Positions 7,940-17,058 of a stretch of 64,000 nt of DNA are shown one piece after another. The translations under genes and the position numbers were made by a program. The notes under the pieces are model-generated. The model was not told the DNA's origin and searched no databases. It worked only from the letters and a program-made list of their open reading frames with translations. The DNA comes from Fimbriiglobus ruber (lineage in GTDB: Bacteria; Planctomycetota; Planctomycetia; Gemmatales; Gemmataceae). Where the stretch lies: assembly GCF_002197845.1 (NCBI RefSeq), contig NZ_NIDE01000004.1, positions 1,178,001-1,242,000 on the forward strand, given 5' to 3'. Positions within the stretch are counted from its first letter, which is position 1. Each line of letters begins with the position of its first letter.

Positions 7940-10900
7940 ATGGCAAACCACTTCCGCGCTCTGATCAAACTGATCGCCACCCTGCACGGACCGGCGCCCA
8001 AACGGCGGAAGTCGCGCGAGCCGCGGCGGGATGTCAACCAACCGCGGCCGAGTCGCCAGCTCGGCCTCGAACACCTCGAAGCCCGCGACGTGCCCAACTC
8101 GCCGGAATCAATCGCCGTCGTTTTCAAGCCGGTCATGTCGCTGGCCAGCATCACGGCGTACCAGGAAATCATCGTCTACACAGATTCACAGGGTCAAAGC
8201 TTCTACACCGAAGGGGCCGCGTCGACCCCGAGCCCCGGCATCGTCGGGCAATTATCGCCCCTGCCGGACATCTCGCAAGCGGTCGTGGACGTGACGAATA
8301 ACACCCCGTCGCCCTACGGCACCCTCACCGTCCAGACCGGCGTCCCCTTCAACCCCAACGACAGTAGCGCCATTGGGGTCACGAAGGATCCGAGCGGCAC
8401 CCCCTACGCTTCCGAAGTGATCGCGTCCGCGGCCGACCTGTCGGGCCAGGCGGCCGCCATCAATCAGGCATTTACGAGTACCGCGGCCGCGGGCCTGGCC
8501 TATTCGCCTCTCACGCAAAACGATAATACCACGGCCACCACGGCCATCACCGATGCCGGCCTGCAACCGCCCGACGATACCGGACTCTTGAGCCCGCACT
8601 GGGCGCCGGGGACCGGAAAAAATCTGAAAGAAACTTGCGCCCCCGACGAAAACGGGAACACCGTAATCGACATCACCGACAGCAATGTTTCCTCTAGCGG
8701 GCCGGTGGATTTCCGCCTGATCGCGTATCTCAACGCACTCAATTACAACCTGTCGCTCACATCAGCCAACGTTCCCGTGGCGACCCAGGCTCTCACGATC
8801 AATCCGGGTGGAACTCAGACGACCACTCTCCAGGTGTGCAATTCGGACGGCAGCACGCAATCGGTCGAGGTCACGGATTGCGAAGCGGACGGCACCCTGT
8901 TCGAGACAGTCCTGTGCGACGTGACCGACGGGCAGGTTTCGGGAGAAACGATCGATTTGTACAACGGCAGCGCGACGCCCGTGGAGACGTTAAGCTCCAC
9001 CGTCACGGAGGGGTCCGACGGGACGGTGTCTTCCGCCAGCGGTTCCACCACCGACATCGGCGGCAACTTGATCGATGGTTTCGCGGTACTCAACACGGAT
9101 AATTCCACGGGCGGGTTATCGAACAGCACTTTTTCAACGATCGATTCCAGCCGGTCGCCTCAGATCAACACCGTTGCGAAATACGACCCGACCACCGGCG
9201 AGATCTCCACACTTTCTTCGAACTACTACGACAACGGCGTATCAGCCGGCTTTTATAACACATCTGGCGACGGTGGCGAAGCAACCGGCGGAGGAGGCGG
9301 TGGCGCGACGGGAGGTGGCGGAGGCACTGGCGGTGGTGGGAACACCGGAGGCGGTGGTGGGAACACCGGAGGCGGTGGTGGGAACACCGGAGGCGGTGGT
9401 GGGAACACCGGAGGCGGTGGCGGAGGAAATACCGGCGGTGGAGGTGGAAACACTGGCGGTGGAGGTGGAAACACTGGCGGTGGAGGTGGGAACACCGGCG
9501 GTGGCGGCGGGAACACCGGCGGCGGAGATACCGGTGGCGGCGGAGACACCGGCGGTGGTGGTGGCGGGGATACCGGCGGCGGTGGTGGCGGAGACACCGG
9601 AGATGCTTCCCCATCTGCCCGGCGACTCGGGCCGAATGCGGCTCAGGGTGCATTCACGCCCGCCAACGCCGGGTACACCGGCGGCGGTGGTAGTGGCCTC
9701 TACGCCACGCCAGCGGCTTCGACCACGGGCAAGCCTTTTACTGGCGATGTCGCCGACTTCACCGGCACATCGACCAACCCGGCCGACTACACGGCCACGA
9801 TCATTTGGGGCGACGGAACAGCGTCCGCCGGTGCCGTTTCCGCGGTCGGCAACGACGAGTTCCATGTGTGGGGATCGCACGTCTACGCGGCTTCCGGCAT
9901 GGACCCCATCCTGGTCTCGGTCGTCAACGTGACGACGGGCCAGACGACCCCGATCAACGACGACGCCACCGCCGTGCAAGACGCCACCGCCGGCCAGGCC
10001 GCCCTGGCAAGCGGCAATACGGCAAGCGGCATTACCTTACTCCAACAGTCCGTCGGGCTCGACTCCACGAACGCCTCGAACTGGGTGGCGCTAGGCCTCG
10101 CCCAGATCGCCAACAACGACCCCGCGGACGGCGTGCATTCCCTCCAAACCGCCGAGAAACTCGGGGCGGACGTGCCGCAGTCCGATTTCCCGCCGACGCC
10201 CCCGCCCGCACCGCCGGTCACGCCCGCCCCGCCGGTGACTCCTCCACCCGCGCCCAATCCGGTCCTGCTCGGGGTATCGCAGTTCACCGTCAGCCCCGAC
10301 GCGGGCGCCGACGGGACCGTGGACCTGGACAACCCGGACGGGTCGGTTGCCTCGACACTGACTCCGTTCCCCGGATTCACCGGCGGCGTTCGGACCGCAG
10401 TGGGCGACCTGACCGGCACCGGCGCCTCGGACGTCATCGTCGGAACGGGTCCGGGAACGGTCGCCACAGTCGCGGCATACAACGGTCAGACGCAATTGTT
10501 CACGCTCCAGCCGTTCGACTCGTTCACCGGCGGCGTCTTCGTGACCACCGGATACATCACCGGCGACGGCCACGCCGACCTGATCATTACGCCGGACGAG
10601 GGAGGCGGCCCCCGCGTCGAGATCTACGAGTTGCAGGGTTCCACGCCCGTCGAGATCGACAACTTCTTCGGCATCAACGACCCGAACTTCCGCGGCGGGG
10701 CGCGGGCCGCGGCCGGCGACATCAACGGCGACGGGTACGCGGATTTGGTCGTTTCGGCCGGGTTCGGCGGCGGCCCGCGGATCTCCGTGTACGACGGGCA
10801 CGCGCTGGCCGAGAGCCAGCAAGTCCAATTGGTGCCAGACTTCTTCGCGTTCGAGCCGACGCTTCAGAACGGGGCCTACGTGGCCGTCGGCGACGTGAAC

Positions 10901-11242
10901 GGGGACGGGCACGCGGACATCATCGTCGGCGCGGGACCGGGCGGCGGCCCCCGAGTCCTGATCCTTTCCGGACAGACCCTGCTGTCAGGCGGGTCCGACG
11001 CCGCGCTCAACGCCCCGATCGCCAACTTCTTCGCAGGAGATGCGAGCAATCGGGGCGGGGTTCGCGTGGCCGCGAAGAACCTGGACGGCGACCTTTTCGG
11101 GGACGTGGTAGTCGGGAGCGGGACCGGGACCGAAAGCGAGCTCACCGCCTATCTCGGGAAGAATCTCTCCGCCGGGTCGACGACTGCCGACTTCGATCTC
11201 GATCCCTTCCCGGGCTTCACCGGCGGGATCTTTGTCGGCTAA
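7940..11242 (+). CDS. large secreted FG-GAP/VCBS repeat surface protein
   Basis: The ATG at 7940 is preferred over the in-frame codon at 7778 because it has AGGA about 10 bases upstream and starts a basic N-terminus ending in LGLEHLEARDVPN. That is the L-E-x-R-x-V-P motif that opens many planctomycete surface proteins. About 1100 residues follow. An N-terminal beta-rich region of about 450 residues precedes a low-complexity stretch of GGGGNT repeats (9284-9600). Next come a PKD-like segment (ATIIWGDGTASAG), a short TPR-like helix pair and a Pro-rich linker. Last are five or six FG-GAP repeats with Ca-binding loops such as DINGDGYADLVV and DVNGDGHADIIVG, which predict a beta-propeller. It probably acts on the cell surface in adhesion or matrix. 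The ligand is unknown. Confidence 0.82.
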   Translation: MANHFRALIKLIATLHGPAPKRRKSREPRRDVNQPRPSRQLGLEHLEARDVPNSPESIAVVFKPVMSLASITAYQEIIVYTDSQGQSFYTEGAASTPSPGIVGQLSPLPDISQAVVDVTNNTPSPYGTLTVQTGVPFNPNDSSAIGVTKDPSGTPYASEVIASAADLSGQAAAINQAFTSTAAAGLAYSPLTQNDNTTATTAITDAGLQPPDDTGLLSPHWAPGTGKNLKETCAPDENGNTVIDITDSNVSSSGPVDFRLIAYLNALNYNLSLTSANVPVATQALTINPGGTQTTTLQVCNSDGSTQSVEVTDCEADGTLFETVLCDVTDGQVSGETIDLYNGSATPVETLSSTVTEGSDGTVSSASGSTTDIGGNLIDGFAVLNTDNSTGGLSNSTFSTIDSSRSPQINTVAKYDPTTGEISTLSSNYYDNGVSAGFYNTSGDGGEATGGGGGGATGGGGGTGGGGNTGGGGGNTGGGGGNTGGGGGNTGGGGGGNTGGGGGNTGGGGGNTGGGGGNTGGGGGNTGGGDTGGGGDTGGGGGGDTGGGGGGDTGDASPSARRLGPNAAQGAFTPANAGYTGGGGSGLYATPAASTTGKPFTGDVADFTGTSTNPADYTATIIWGDGTASAGAVSAVGNDEFHVWGSHVYAASGMDPILVSVVNVTTGQTTPINDDATAVQDATAGQAALASGNTASGITLLQQSVGLDSTNASNWVALGLAQIANNDPADGVHSLQTAEKLGADVPQSDFPPTPPPAPPVTPAPPVTPPPAPNPVLLGVSQFTVSPDAGADGTVDLDNPDGSVASTLTPFPGFTGGVRTAVGDLTGTGASDVIVGTGPGTVATVAAYNGQTQLFTLQPFDSFTGGVFVTTGYITGDGHADLIITPDEGGGPRVEIYELQGSTPVEIDNFFGINDPNFRGGARAAAGDINGDGYADLVVSAGFGGGPRISVYDGHALAESQQVQLVPDFFAFEPTLQNGAYVAVGDVNGDGHADIIVGAGPGGGPRVLILSGQTLLSGGSDAALNAPIANFFAGDASNRGGVRVAAKNLDGDLFGDVVVGSGTGTESELTAYLGKNLSAGSTTADFDLDPFPGFTGGIFVG
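9331..9600 (+). repeat. in-frame minisatellite coding GGGGNT/GGGGDT repeats
   Basis: Tandem units of about 21 bp (core GGTGGGAACACCGGAGGC) begin as near-perfect copies, then diverge into 18-24-bp variants with ACT, ATA and GAT changes. All keep the reading frame. They encode a flexible Gly-Asn/Asp-Thr linker between the N-terminal beta region and the PKD/FG-GAP part. Because they are purely Gly-rich, the opposite strand is also open, as Pro-rich nonsense frames. Confidence 0.85.
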
Positions 11243-11292
11243 CCCGACGATGCACGGGCATCGCTCCGAGGCTTTCAAGTACGCAAGCCGGA

Positions 11293-11346
11293 GTCATTGG
11301 GTCGGCGTAGGGCACGCAATAGGGTGCCCTACGCCGACCCAATGAC
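11293..11346. terminator. 22-bp perfect hairpin after the FG-GAP gene
   Basis: Arms 11293-11314 and 11325-11346 are perfectly complementary (GTCATTGGGTCGGCGTAGGG and so on) with a 10-nt loop. The hairpin is about 50 bp after the stop codon. No T-tract follows, so it may be a Rho-independent-like barrier, an mRNA-stabilising hairpin or a small palindromic repeat. Confidence 0.55.
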
Positions 11347-11475
11347 ACGTTCTCGTGCACCCTGCTGAATACCCCGTCATTTCCAAAACGCCTGAGACAA
11401 GGTGCCGTTCGGGACTACGATGAGAGTGACCGTCTGCCCCCTGACACGCCGTCGCGGGCTTCACCAGAAAACCTT

Positions 11476-12297
11476 ATGCGTGCCGCCTTCATTCTGTTCT
11501 GGCAAGCCGCCCTCGCCCGCACGTACCCGCGGGTCGCGTGGATGTTCCGCAACCGGACCTGGCTGCTCCAGGAAACGCTCCTGCCGATGCTCTCGGTGGC
11601 CGCGTTCGCTTACGTCTACGAGGCAATGAACGCGCCGCGGGCGTACATCGGGTTCGTGGTCCTGGGGGCGGCGATGACGACGTTCTGGATGAACGTCCTC
11701 TGGTCGATGGGCGCCCACCTGTACTGGGAGCGCGACTCGGGCAACCTGGAACTGTACGTCATGTCGCCCGCCCCGATGATGGGCATCCTGGCCGGCATGG
11801 CCCTCGGCGGGGCCACCACCACCATCGTCCGCGCGCTGGCGATCGTCGCAACCGGCGTGATCATCTTCGACGTGCCGGTCAACCCGTCGAGTTGGTGGCT
11901 GTTATCGCTCGTATTCGGCCTGACGATGATCGCGCTGTACGGGCTCGGGATGATGTTCGCGTCCGTGTTCCTGCTGTTCGGCCGCGAGGCGTGGCACACG
12001 GTCAACCTGCTTCAGGAGCCGGTCTACCTGCTCACGGGGATGAATTTCCCGGTCAAAGTCCTCGGCCAAATGGTCCACTACGCGCTACCGGGCATCGCCC
12101 TGCTCATTCCGCTGACAGCCGGCATGGACGCGATGCGTCAGGTGCTCTTCGGCGCCCCCGGGCTGCTAGACGTTTGGCCCGAAATCGGTTTACTCGCGGT
12201 GCTGTCGGTGGTGTTCCTGTTTGCTGCCAGGTGGTGCCTGGTAATCCTCGAACGCAAAGCCCGCGTCGAAGGGACGCTGTCGGTCAAATGGCAGTAG
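11476..12297 (+). CDS. ABC-2 type transporter permease
   Basis: This 273-residue integral membrane protein has about six hydrophobic segments: near residues 37-52, 58-80, 100-130, 140-165, 195-215 and 235-255. The segment HLYWERDSGNLELYVMSPAPM is typical of the cytoplasmic loop that contacts the ATPase in ABC-2 permeases, and NFPVKVLGQMVHYALPGIALLIPLTAGMDAMR resembles the conserved C-terminal part. Such permeases export polysaccharides, lipids or drugs. No ATP-binding subunit lies next to it in this window, so the partner must be upstream elsewhere or encoded in trans. Substrate unknown. Confidence 0.85.
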   Translation: MRAAFILFWQAALARTYPRVAWMFRNRTWLLQETLLPMLSVAAFAYVYEAMNAPRAYIGFVVLGAAMTTFWMNVLWSMGAHLYWERDSGNLELYVMSPAPMMGILAGMALGGATTTIVRALAIVATGVIIFDVPVNPSSWWLLSLVFGLTMIALYGLGMMFASVFLLFGREAWHTVNLLQEPVYLLTGMNFPVKVLGQMVHYALPGIALLIPLTAGMDAMRQVLFGAPGLLDVWPEIGLLAVLSVVFLFAARWCLVILERKARVEGTLSVKWQ

Positions 12298-12335
12298 CCG
12301 ACGGCCAGAGTTCAATCCCGTTCAATAAACGAACG

Positions 12336-12385
12336 CTGCCCCGGTCGGGGCGCCCGGAGATCTCCGGGCGCCCCGACCGGGGCAG
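12336..12385. terminator. 50-bp perfect palindrome between convergent genes
   Basis: Arms 12336-12360 and 12361-12385 are exactly complementary with no spacer (CTGCCCCGGTCGGGGCGCCC and so on). It sits between the permease (+) and rpsT (-), so it probably ends both transcripts. There is no T-tract on either side. Confidence 0.6.
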
Positions 12386-12390
12386 TTCTG

Positions 12391-12544
12391 CGAGCCGCGT
12401 TGGTCGGCTAGCTCTTCGGGGCTTCGGCCGGCTTCGGCTTCAGGTTGTTCAGCTTCTTGGCCAGCTTCGAGCCGCGTTGGTCGGCTAGCTCTTCGGGGCT
12501 TCGGCCGGCTTCGGCTTCAGGTTGTTCAGCTTCTTGGCCAGCTT
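12391..12544. repeat. 77-bp perfect tandem duplication of the rpsT 3' end
   Basis: Two identical 77-bp units, 12391-12467 and 12468-12544, lie head to tail. The second holds the real last 19 or so codons and stop of rpsT. The first lies beyond the stop and repeats the same coding tail and stop codon as non-translated sequence. Complete identity suggests a recent slippage or unequal crossover. Confidence 0.9.
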
Positions 12545-12775
12545 CGACTTCAGCCGGGCGGCCTTATTCTTGTGGATGACGCCGCGGGCGGCCGCTTTGT
12601 CGAGCTTGCTCACCGTGGCCTGGAACGCGGGCGTCGCCTTGGTGGCATCGCCGCTGGCCAGAGCTTCGGCCGCTTCGCGGGTCTGAAGCTTGATCCCTTT
12701 GACCGTCGTCCGGTTCCGGCGGCGCCGCAGTTCGGACGACCGGAGCCGCTTCCACGCGCTCTTGGTATGAGGCAT
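12485..12775 (-). CDS. rpsT: 30S ribosomal protein S20
   Basis: This 96-residue, strongly basic helical protein has the S20 layout: MPHTKSAWKRLRSSELRRRRNRTTVK at the N-terminus, then three helices with AAEALASGDATKA and AARGVIHKNKAARLKSKLAKKLN. It binds 16S rRNA in the bottom of the 30S body. The tail KPKPAEAPKS is a short lineage-specific extension and is the part duplicated downstream. It is on the same strand as tsf and rpsB, 143 bp beyond tsf. Confidence 0.95.
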   Translation of the reverse strand: MPHTKSAWKRLRSSELRRRRNRTTVKGIKLQTREAAEALASGDATKATPAFQATVSKLDKAAARGVIHKNKAARLKSKLAKKLNNLKPKPAEAPKS

Positions 12776-12918
12776 CTGTCCCTCGGGGAATGAAATAAGT
12801 CGTGTTCGTTTTATCAGAGCGAGCCCGCGGGGGATGAACCCGGGGCTCGCGGCCGTATGCTTTTGGTTTCAACACCCACCCCTGGCAGCCCACGCGAGCG
12901 GGAAAACCAGGGAGTCGG

Positions 12919-13773
12919 TCAGACGGCGGTGGCGCCGACCTTGTACCGGATGAACTTCGTGGCGGTCAGGCCTTGCTTCTGCAGCACCTGGCCGACCGTC
13001 TGACCCGGGTATTTGGCCGTGTTCGCCATCGGCTGCTCGGTCAGCACGATCTCGGCCATCCAGGTCTTGAGCTTGCCTTCGGCGATCTTCTCAACGATGT
13101 TCGCCGGCTTGCCCGCGTTCTTCGGGTCTTCCTTGATCTGGGCCATCGCCATGGCCTTTTCCTTCTCCACCAACTCGCCCGGGATTTCCACCGCCGAGAT
13201 GTACTGGGGGTTGAGGGCCGCGATGTGGGCACAGATGTCGCGGAGGGCTTCGTCGTTCCCGCCGGTCCCGGTGCAGTGCAGGAGCACGCCGACGGTCCCG
13301 TCGTGGTGGACGTACTGGCCGAACACGCCGCCGGTCAGCCGGGTGAACCGCTGGACGATCATCTTTTCCCGGATCAGGCCGACCGTCTCGTCGATCCGGT
13401 CTTTGATCGTGCCCGTACCGAACGGCTGGGTGAGCAGTTCGGCCACGTCCTTCGCCGGGTGGGCGGCGACGTGCTTGGCGATGTCGTTGGTCAGCGCGAT
13501 GTACTGGTCGCTCTTGGCCGACGGGGCGGACTCGCACCGCATCTCGACGATGCCGGCCTGTTGCTTGGCCGCGTCGATGGCGACGCCGATGCGGCCCTCG
13601 GCGGTCTCGTTCGCCTCCCGCTTGACGGCCGCCTTCGCGTTCCGGCTGCGGAGGATTTCGATCGCTTTTTCCGGGTCGCCGCCCGCCTCGACCAGAGCGG
13701 ACTTGCAATCCATCAGCGGCAGATCGGTCCGCTTGCGGAGATCGTTCACCGCGGCGGCTGTAATCGTACTCAT
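12919..13773 (-). CDS. tsf: translation elongation factor Ts
   Basis: This 284-residue factor recycles EF-Tu by exchanging GDP for GTP. The N-terminal UBA-like domain reads VNDLRKRTDLPLMDCKSALVEAGGDPEKAIEILR, which is diagnostic. The core follows, with GRIGVAIDAAKQQAGIVEM and the EF-Tu contact region, and then HIAALNPQYISAVEIP. The start at 13773 is chosen because MSTITAAAVNDLRKRT is the family N-terminus and GGAG sits about 10 bases upstream; an open frame runs 14 codons further but is not needed. It lies 102 bp downstream of rpsB, the usual rpsB-tsf order. Confidence 0.96.
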   Translation of the reverse strand: MSTITAAAVNDLRKRTDLPLMDCKSALVEAGGDPEKAIEILRSRNAKAAVKREANETAEGRIGVAIDAAKQQAGIVEMRCESAPSAKSDQYIALTNDIAKHVAAHPAKDVAELLTQPFGTGTIKDRIDETVGLIREKMIVQRFTRLTGGVFGQYVHHDGTVGVLLHCTGTGGNDEALRDICAHIAALNPQYISAVEIPGELVEKEKAMAMAQIKEDPKNAGKPANIVEKIAEGKLKTWMAEIVLTEQPMANTAKYPGQTVGQVLQKQGLTATKFIRYKVGATAV

Positions 13774-13875
13774 GTCAAACAACTCCAAACGTCCGAAGTC
13801 CGTGGCGGGCGGCACCGGGGCTCACCCGCCCGCGGCCCTCTCGCGGGCGGAACCCCGGCCCTGAGATATTTACCC

Positions 13876-14820
13876 TTAAGGAGCGACGGCCGGCGCGACC
13901 GGCGGGTTCGTCGGCAGGGCAGCGGTCGTGGCCGGGGCGGGGGCCGCCGGAGTCGGGGCTGCCGCGGCCGGCGGTTGCGGGTTGGGGCGGTGGGCCGACG
14001 GGGGCGTCCGCGGCTTGATGAGCGCCTGTTGTTCCGGCGGGAGGGCGGCGCGCCCTTCCAGGATCGCGTCGGACAGCTTGCCGAGGATCACCTCGATCGA
14101 CCGGATGCTGTCGTCGTTCCCCGGGATCGGCAGGTCGACCGGGTCCGGGTCGCTGTCGGTGTCGATGAGGGCGACCGTGGTCACGCCCATCCGCTTGGCT
14201 TCCTTGATGGCGATGTGTTCGCGGTTCGGGCCGACGATCACGAGCGCGTCCGGCAGGCGGTTCATGTCCCGGATGCCGAGCAAGTTGCGGCGAATCTTGA
14301 GCAGCTCGCGGCTCAGCGTGGACACCATCTTCTTCGAGTAGCTGCGGATCGGCGCGGTTTCCGGGGCCTTATTCAGGTCCATTTTGCCGGCGTCGTTCAT
14401 CATCGACGCGATGTACGCCTGCATGTCGTGGCGGCCGGGGTTTTCGCCGGCCGGGAGCCACATGGTTTCGAGTTCGCGGAGGCGGTTCAGCCGCGCGCGG
14501 ATCGTGCGGAAGTTGGTCAGAGTGCCGCCCAGCCAGCGTTCGCTGACGTACGGCATGCCGCACCGGCACGCTTCGCGTTCGACGATCTCTTTGGCCTGCC
14601 GCTTGGTCCCGACGAAGAGGACGAGGTGGCCGCGGGACACGAGCTGGGACAGATAGCGGTGGGACCGCAGGAGGCCCCGGACGGTTTCACGCAGGTCGAT
14701 GATGTGAATCAGGTTACGCTTGCCGTAGATGTACGGCCGCATCTTGGGGTTCCACCGGCTGGCGCGGTGCCCGTAGTGTACCCCGGCGTCGAGCAGTTGC
14801 TTCACGTCTACGAGAGCCAC
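13876..14820 (-). CDS. rpsB: 30S ribosomal protein S2
   Basis: This 314-residue protein has all S2 landmarks: [28 protein letters not shown] at the N-terminus, [32 protein letters not shown] and [49 protein letters not shown] shortened to its core here. The last 60 residues are a Pro/Ala-rich low-complexity tail not found in most bacterial S2 proteins. It heads the rpsB-tsf unit; AAGGAGA-like sequence lies just before the ATG. Confidence 0.96.
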   Translation of the reverse strand: MALVDVKQLLDAGVHYGHRASRWNPKMRPYIYGKRNLIHIIDLRETVRGLLRSHRYLSQLVSRGHLVLFVGTKRQAKEIVEREACRCGMPYVSERWLGGTLTNFRTIRARLNRLRELETMWLPAGENPGRHDMQAYIASMMNDAGKMDLNKAPETAPIRSYSKKMVSTLSRELLKIRRNLLGIRDMNRLPDALVIVGPNREHIAIKEAKRMGVTTVALIDTDSDPDPVDLPIPGNDDSIRSIEVILGKLSDAILEGRAALPPEQQALIKPRTPPSAHRPNPQPPAAAAPTPAAPAPATTAALPTNPPVAPAVAP

Positions 14821-15044
14821 TTAGTCTCCTTCCCCCGTCACGCAGCGAGATTTTCGGCGGACGCGGTATATCAACGACAAAAAACGCCCACGACCCGGTT
14901 TCTGGGGCGGAAGTTGTTAACTTAGCAACCGCCCGTGGGACCGTCAAAGGATTCTCGGAATCAGTCCCGCGATTTACCCACCCCGAAGGAATCCGAGGAT
15001 CGGAGTTGGTCTGCTGCGGATAGGCAATCCCCTTCCGTCGCGGC

Positions 15045-15371
15045 TCACTTTTTCCCCAGAATGAGGTCGATTACCCAACACCCTCGAACGTGAAGCCGGT
15101 CGCTCCGGCAATGAGCCAGCATGTCTGGATTATCGCAACCCGCTTCGTCCAAGGCATCTGCCAAAATTGGCGATGGCAAAAAGTCTCGCGTCTCGTACAT
15201 TCTGTTGGCGATCCCGACGGCGTCTGCCGTATACCATGTCGTGTCAAAACGGTCTGAATGAAGAGGCGGAGCGAGAATGTCATCGATCAGGTCCAACACG
15301 ACAGCACGATGCTTCGGAAGAAAGCGTCTGTACCCGGCCCACCTATGATACTCCCCCGAGAAGTTGGCCAA
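15045..15371 (-). pseudogene. Gemmataceae-type conserved protein, probably 5'-truncated
   Basis: The coding sequence for about 108 residues ends with MYETRDFLPSPILADALDEAGC, DNPDMLAHCR and HVRGCWVIDLILGK. These phrases recur at the C-terminus of a large hypothetical family in Gemmata relatives. Full-length members have a longer, Ala-rich N-terminal region. Here the frame can only start at a TTG without a ribosome binding site, just after an in-frame TGA, so it looks like a surviving C-terminal piece. It could still be expressed as a short protein. Function unknown. Confidence 0.6.
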
Positions 15372-15543
15372 TAAGGACTTACGTCACGAAAGCGACCTCC
15401 GTCGCCCCTTCGACGAACGGTATTGCGGCTAGCCCGACGACGGAGTAACTCGACGACGCACCGCACCTTCGTCGGAGTCGAGGGCATAGTCACGCGACGG
15501 TCATCAGAATGGCGGCGGCGGGACATGAGATTCCTTCCTTGGA

Positions 15544-16497
15544 TTACCCACGAAATTGATCTGACTCAAAGCCAATCGCCTGGAGCAATTCGGCCGTAAG
15601 CACAAACGGCTCGCGGGGGATCGCCTGCAAGTCGAATAGCGGCACCAACTCGGCAGCGCTGATCGGCTCCATGTCCCGCCGCCATCCGCACGACCACGCC
15701 AGCAATCCGACCACTGCCTCGGGTCGCACGCCAGTCGCGCGGAGTGCGGAAAGTCGGGTGTCGCCGTGCCGCTTCGCTAATCGTCGACCGTCCGCGCCGA
15801 CCACCAGGGGCACGTGGACGAACCGTGGGACCGGCAGGCCGAGAGCGCGGTAGAGCAGGATTTGTCGCGGGGTAGACGAGATCAGGTCGTCGCCGCGGAC
15901 CACTTCGGTTACACCGGCTTCCGCGTCGTCCACGACGACGGCCAACTGGTACGCCGGCACGTCGGCCGACCGCCAAACGATGAAATCGCCCCCCGCCCGG
16001 TTCAGGTCGACCCGCGTTTCCCCGCCGTAGCCGTCGACGAACGCGGGCGAATCGTTCACGCGGAATCGCCAGGTGTAAGGCACGGTCAGACTCGCCACGT
16101 CGTCCGCCCGGCGGACGGCGCACGTTCGCGGGTACGTCGGCCCCTCGTGTTCGGCGTGCGGGGCGCTGGCCGCCGCGGCGATGTCGGCCCGCGTGCAGGT
16201 ACACGGGTAGACCAGTTCCAGGGCTTTCAACCGCTCCAACGCCGCGACGTGGGCCGGCAGCCGGGCGGACTGGAACACCGGGTCGCCGACCCAGTCCAGG
16301 CCCAACCAGCGCAAGTCGTCGATCGCCTCGTCGGCAGCCCCGGGCTTGTTCCGCCAGACGTCGATGTCTTCGATACGGAGGCGCACATTCCCGCCCGCCG
16401 CGCGGGCGGAGAGCCAGGCGATCAGGTACGTGCGGGCGTTGCCGACGTGCTGGGCGCCGGTCGGCGAGGGGGCCAGGCGGCCCGTTACGATCGTCAT
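15544..16497 (-). CDS. gluQ: glutamyl-Q tRNA(Asp) synthetase
   Basis: This 317-residue protein is a class I glutamyl-tRNA synthetase catalytic core without the anticodon-binding domain. It attaches glutamate to queuosine at position 34 of tRNA(Asp). The HIGH-type motif is RLAPSPTGAQHVGNART at residues 7-23. The zinc site is likely CTCTRADI plus YPRTC near 100-130. The KMSKS equivalent is GRRLAKRHGDTRL near 235. Length matches GluQRS (about 300) and not GltX (about 470). It begins 18 bp after exbD on the same strand, so it is probably the last gene of the exbB-exbD-gluQ unit. Confidence 0.92.
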   Translation of the reverse strand: MTIVTGRLAPSPTGAQHVGNARTYLIAWLSARAAGGNVRLRIEDIDVWRNKPGAADEAIDDLRWLGLDWVGDPVFQSARLPAHVAALERLKALELVYPCTCTRADIAAAASAPHAEHEGPTYPRTCAVRRADDVASLTVPYTWRFRVNDSPAFVDGYGGETRVDLNRAGGDFIVWRSADVPAYQLAVVVDDAEAGVTEVVRGDDLISSTPRQILLYRALGLPVPRFVHVPLVVGADGRRLAKRHGDTRLSALRATGVRPEAVVGLLAWSCGWRRDMEPISAAELVPLFDLQAIPREPFVLTAELLQAIGFESDQFRG

Positions 16498-16515
16498 GAG
16501 TGCGGCGTCCCGGTG

Positions 16516-17058
16516 TCAGCTCGCGGGCACGGACAGCGGGTTGTCGAACCCGTGCGGCACGTCCTGGAACCACCGCCGGTAATTGTCGATCTGCCGCTGG
16601 TCGGGGAACCGGGATTCGGTCCGCGGGTATAGGATCAGGAAGAACACGTCTTTCCCCCGCGCCACGCGGCGCTGCTGGTCGATGAGCCGCTGGGCGTCGG
16701 CCTGGTCGCGGACTTCCTGGGGGTCCGGGCTGTCGGCCGTGTAGTAGAACAGGCGGCCAGTCTTCGCGTCGATCTCCAGCACGCGGGTACTCAGCCGGCT
16801 GCCGGGGTCGGTCCGTTCTTTCACGAGCCGGTCGATTTCCTGCCGCGACTGCTCCAACTTCAATTCCAGGTCGACGATGCGCTGCTTGAGGTTGGCCTCC
16901 GGTTCGGCCGGAGCCGTCGGGTCGGAGTAGGGATCGGCCGGGTCGGTCGAAGGGTGGCTGACGAACGGCATCAGCAGGAAAATGCAGAACAACAGGATCA
17001 GGACGTCGATGAGGGGGACGAAGAACCGCGTGACGGACTGCTTCGGGGCGCGGATCAC
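16516..17058 (-). CDS. ExbD/TolR-like membrane protein
   Basis: This roughly 180-residue protein has one N-terminal membrane segment, FFVPLIDVLILLFCIFLLMPF, with an Asp in the helix as in ExbD/TolR/MotB proton-channel subunits. A coiled-coil stretch follows (LKQRIVDLELKLEQSRQEIDRL), then a periplasmic domain. I start it at the GTG at 17058, whose GTGA overlaps the stop codon of the ExbB-like gene by four bases. This is a typical translational coupling arrangement; a longer frame upstream overlaps exbB and looks spurious. With ExbB it would energise an outer-membrane or cell-envelope process. Divergence from classical ExbD is large, so the name is by family only. Confidence 0.75.
   Translation of the reverse strand: MIRAPKQSVTRFFVPLIDVLILLFCIFLLMPFVSHPSTDPADPYSDPTAPAEPEANLKQRIVDLELKLEQSRQEIDRLVKERTDPGSRLSTRVLEIDAKTGRLFYYTADSPDPQEVRDQADAQRLIDQQRRVARGKDVFFLILYPRTESRFPDQRQIDNYRRWFQDVPHGFDNPLSVPAS

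Noticed and set aside
9253-9597. Pro-rich frame on the - strand
   Set aside because: It is the mirror image of the Gly-Asn-Thr repeats, with no start signal of its own.
9331-9600. Possible CRISPR array in the repeats
   Set aside because: Units are contiguous, have no spacers and are in the reading frame of a protein; no cas gene is in the window.
12973-14925. 650-codon open frame on the + strand
   Set aside because: It covers tsf and rpsB in reverse and reads as Arg/Val/Asp-rich nonsense.
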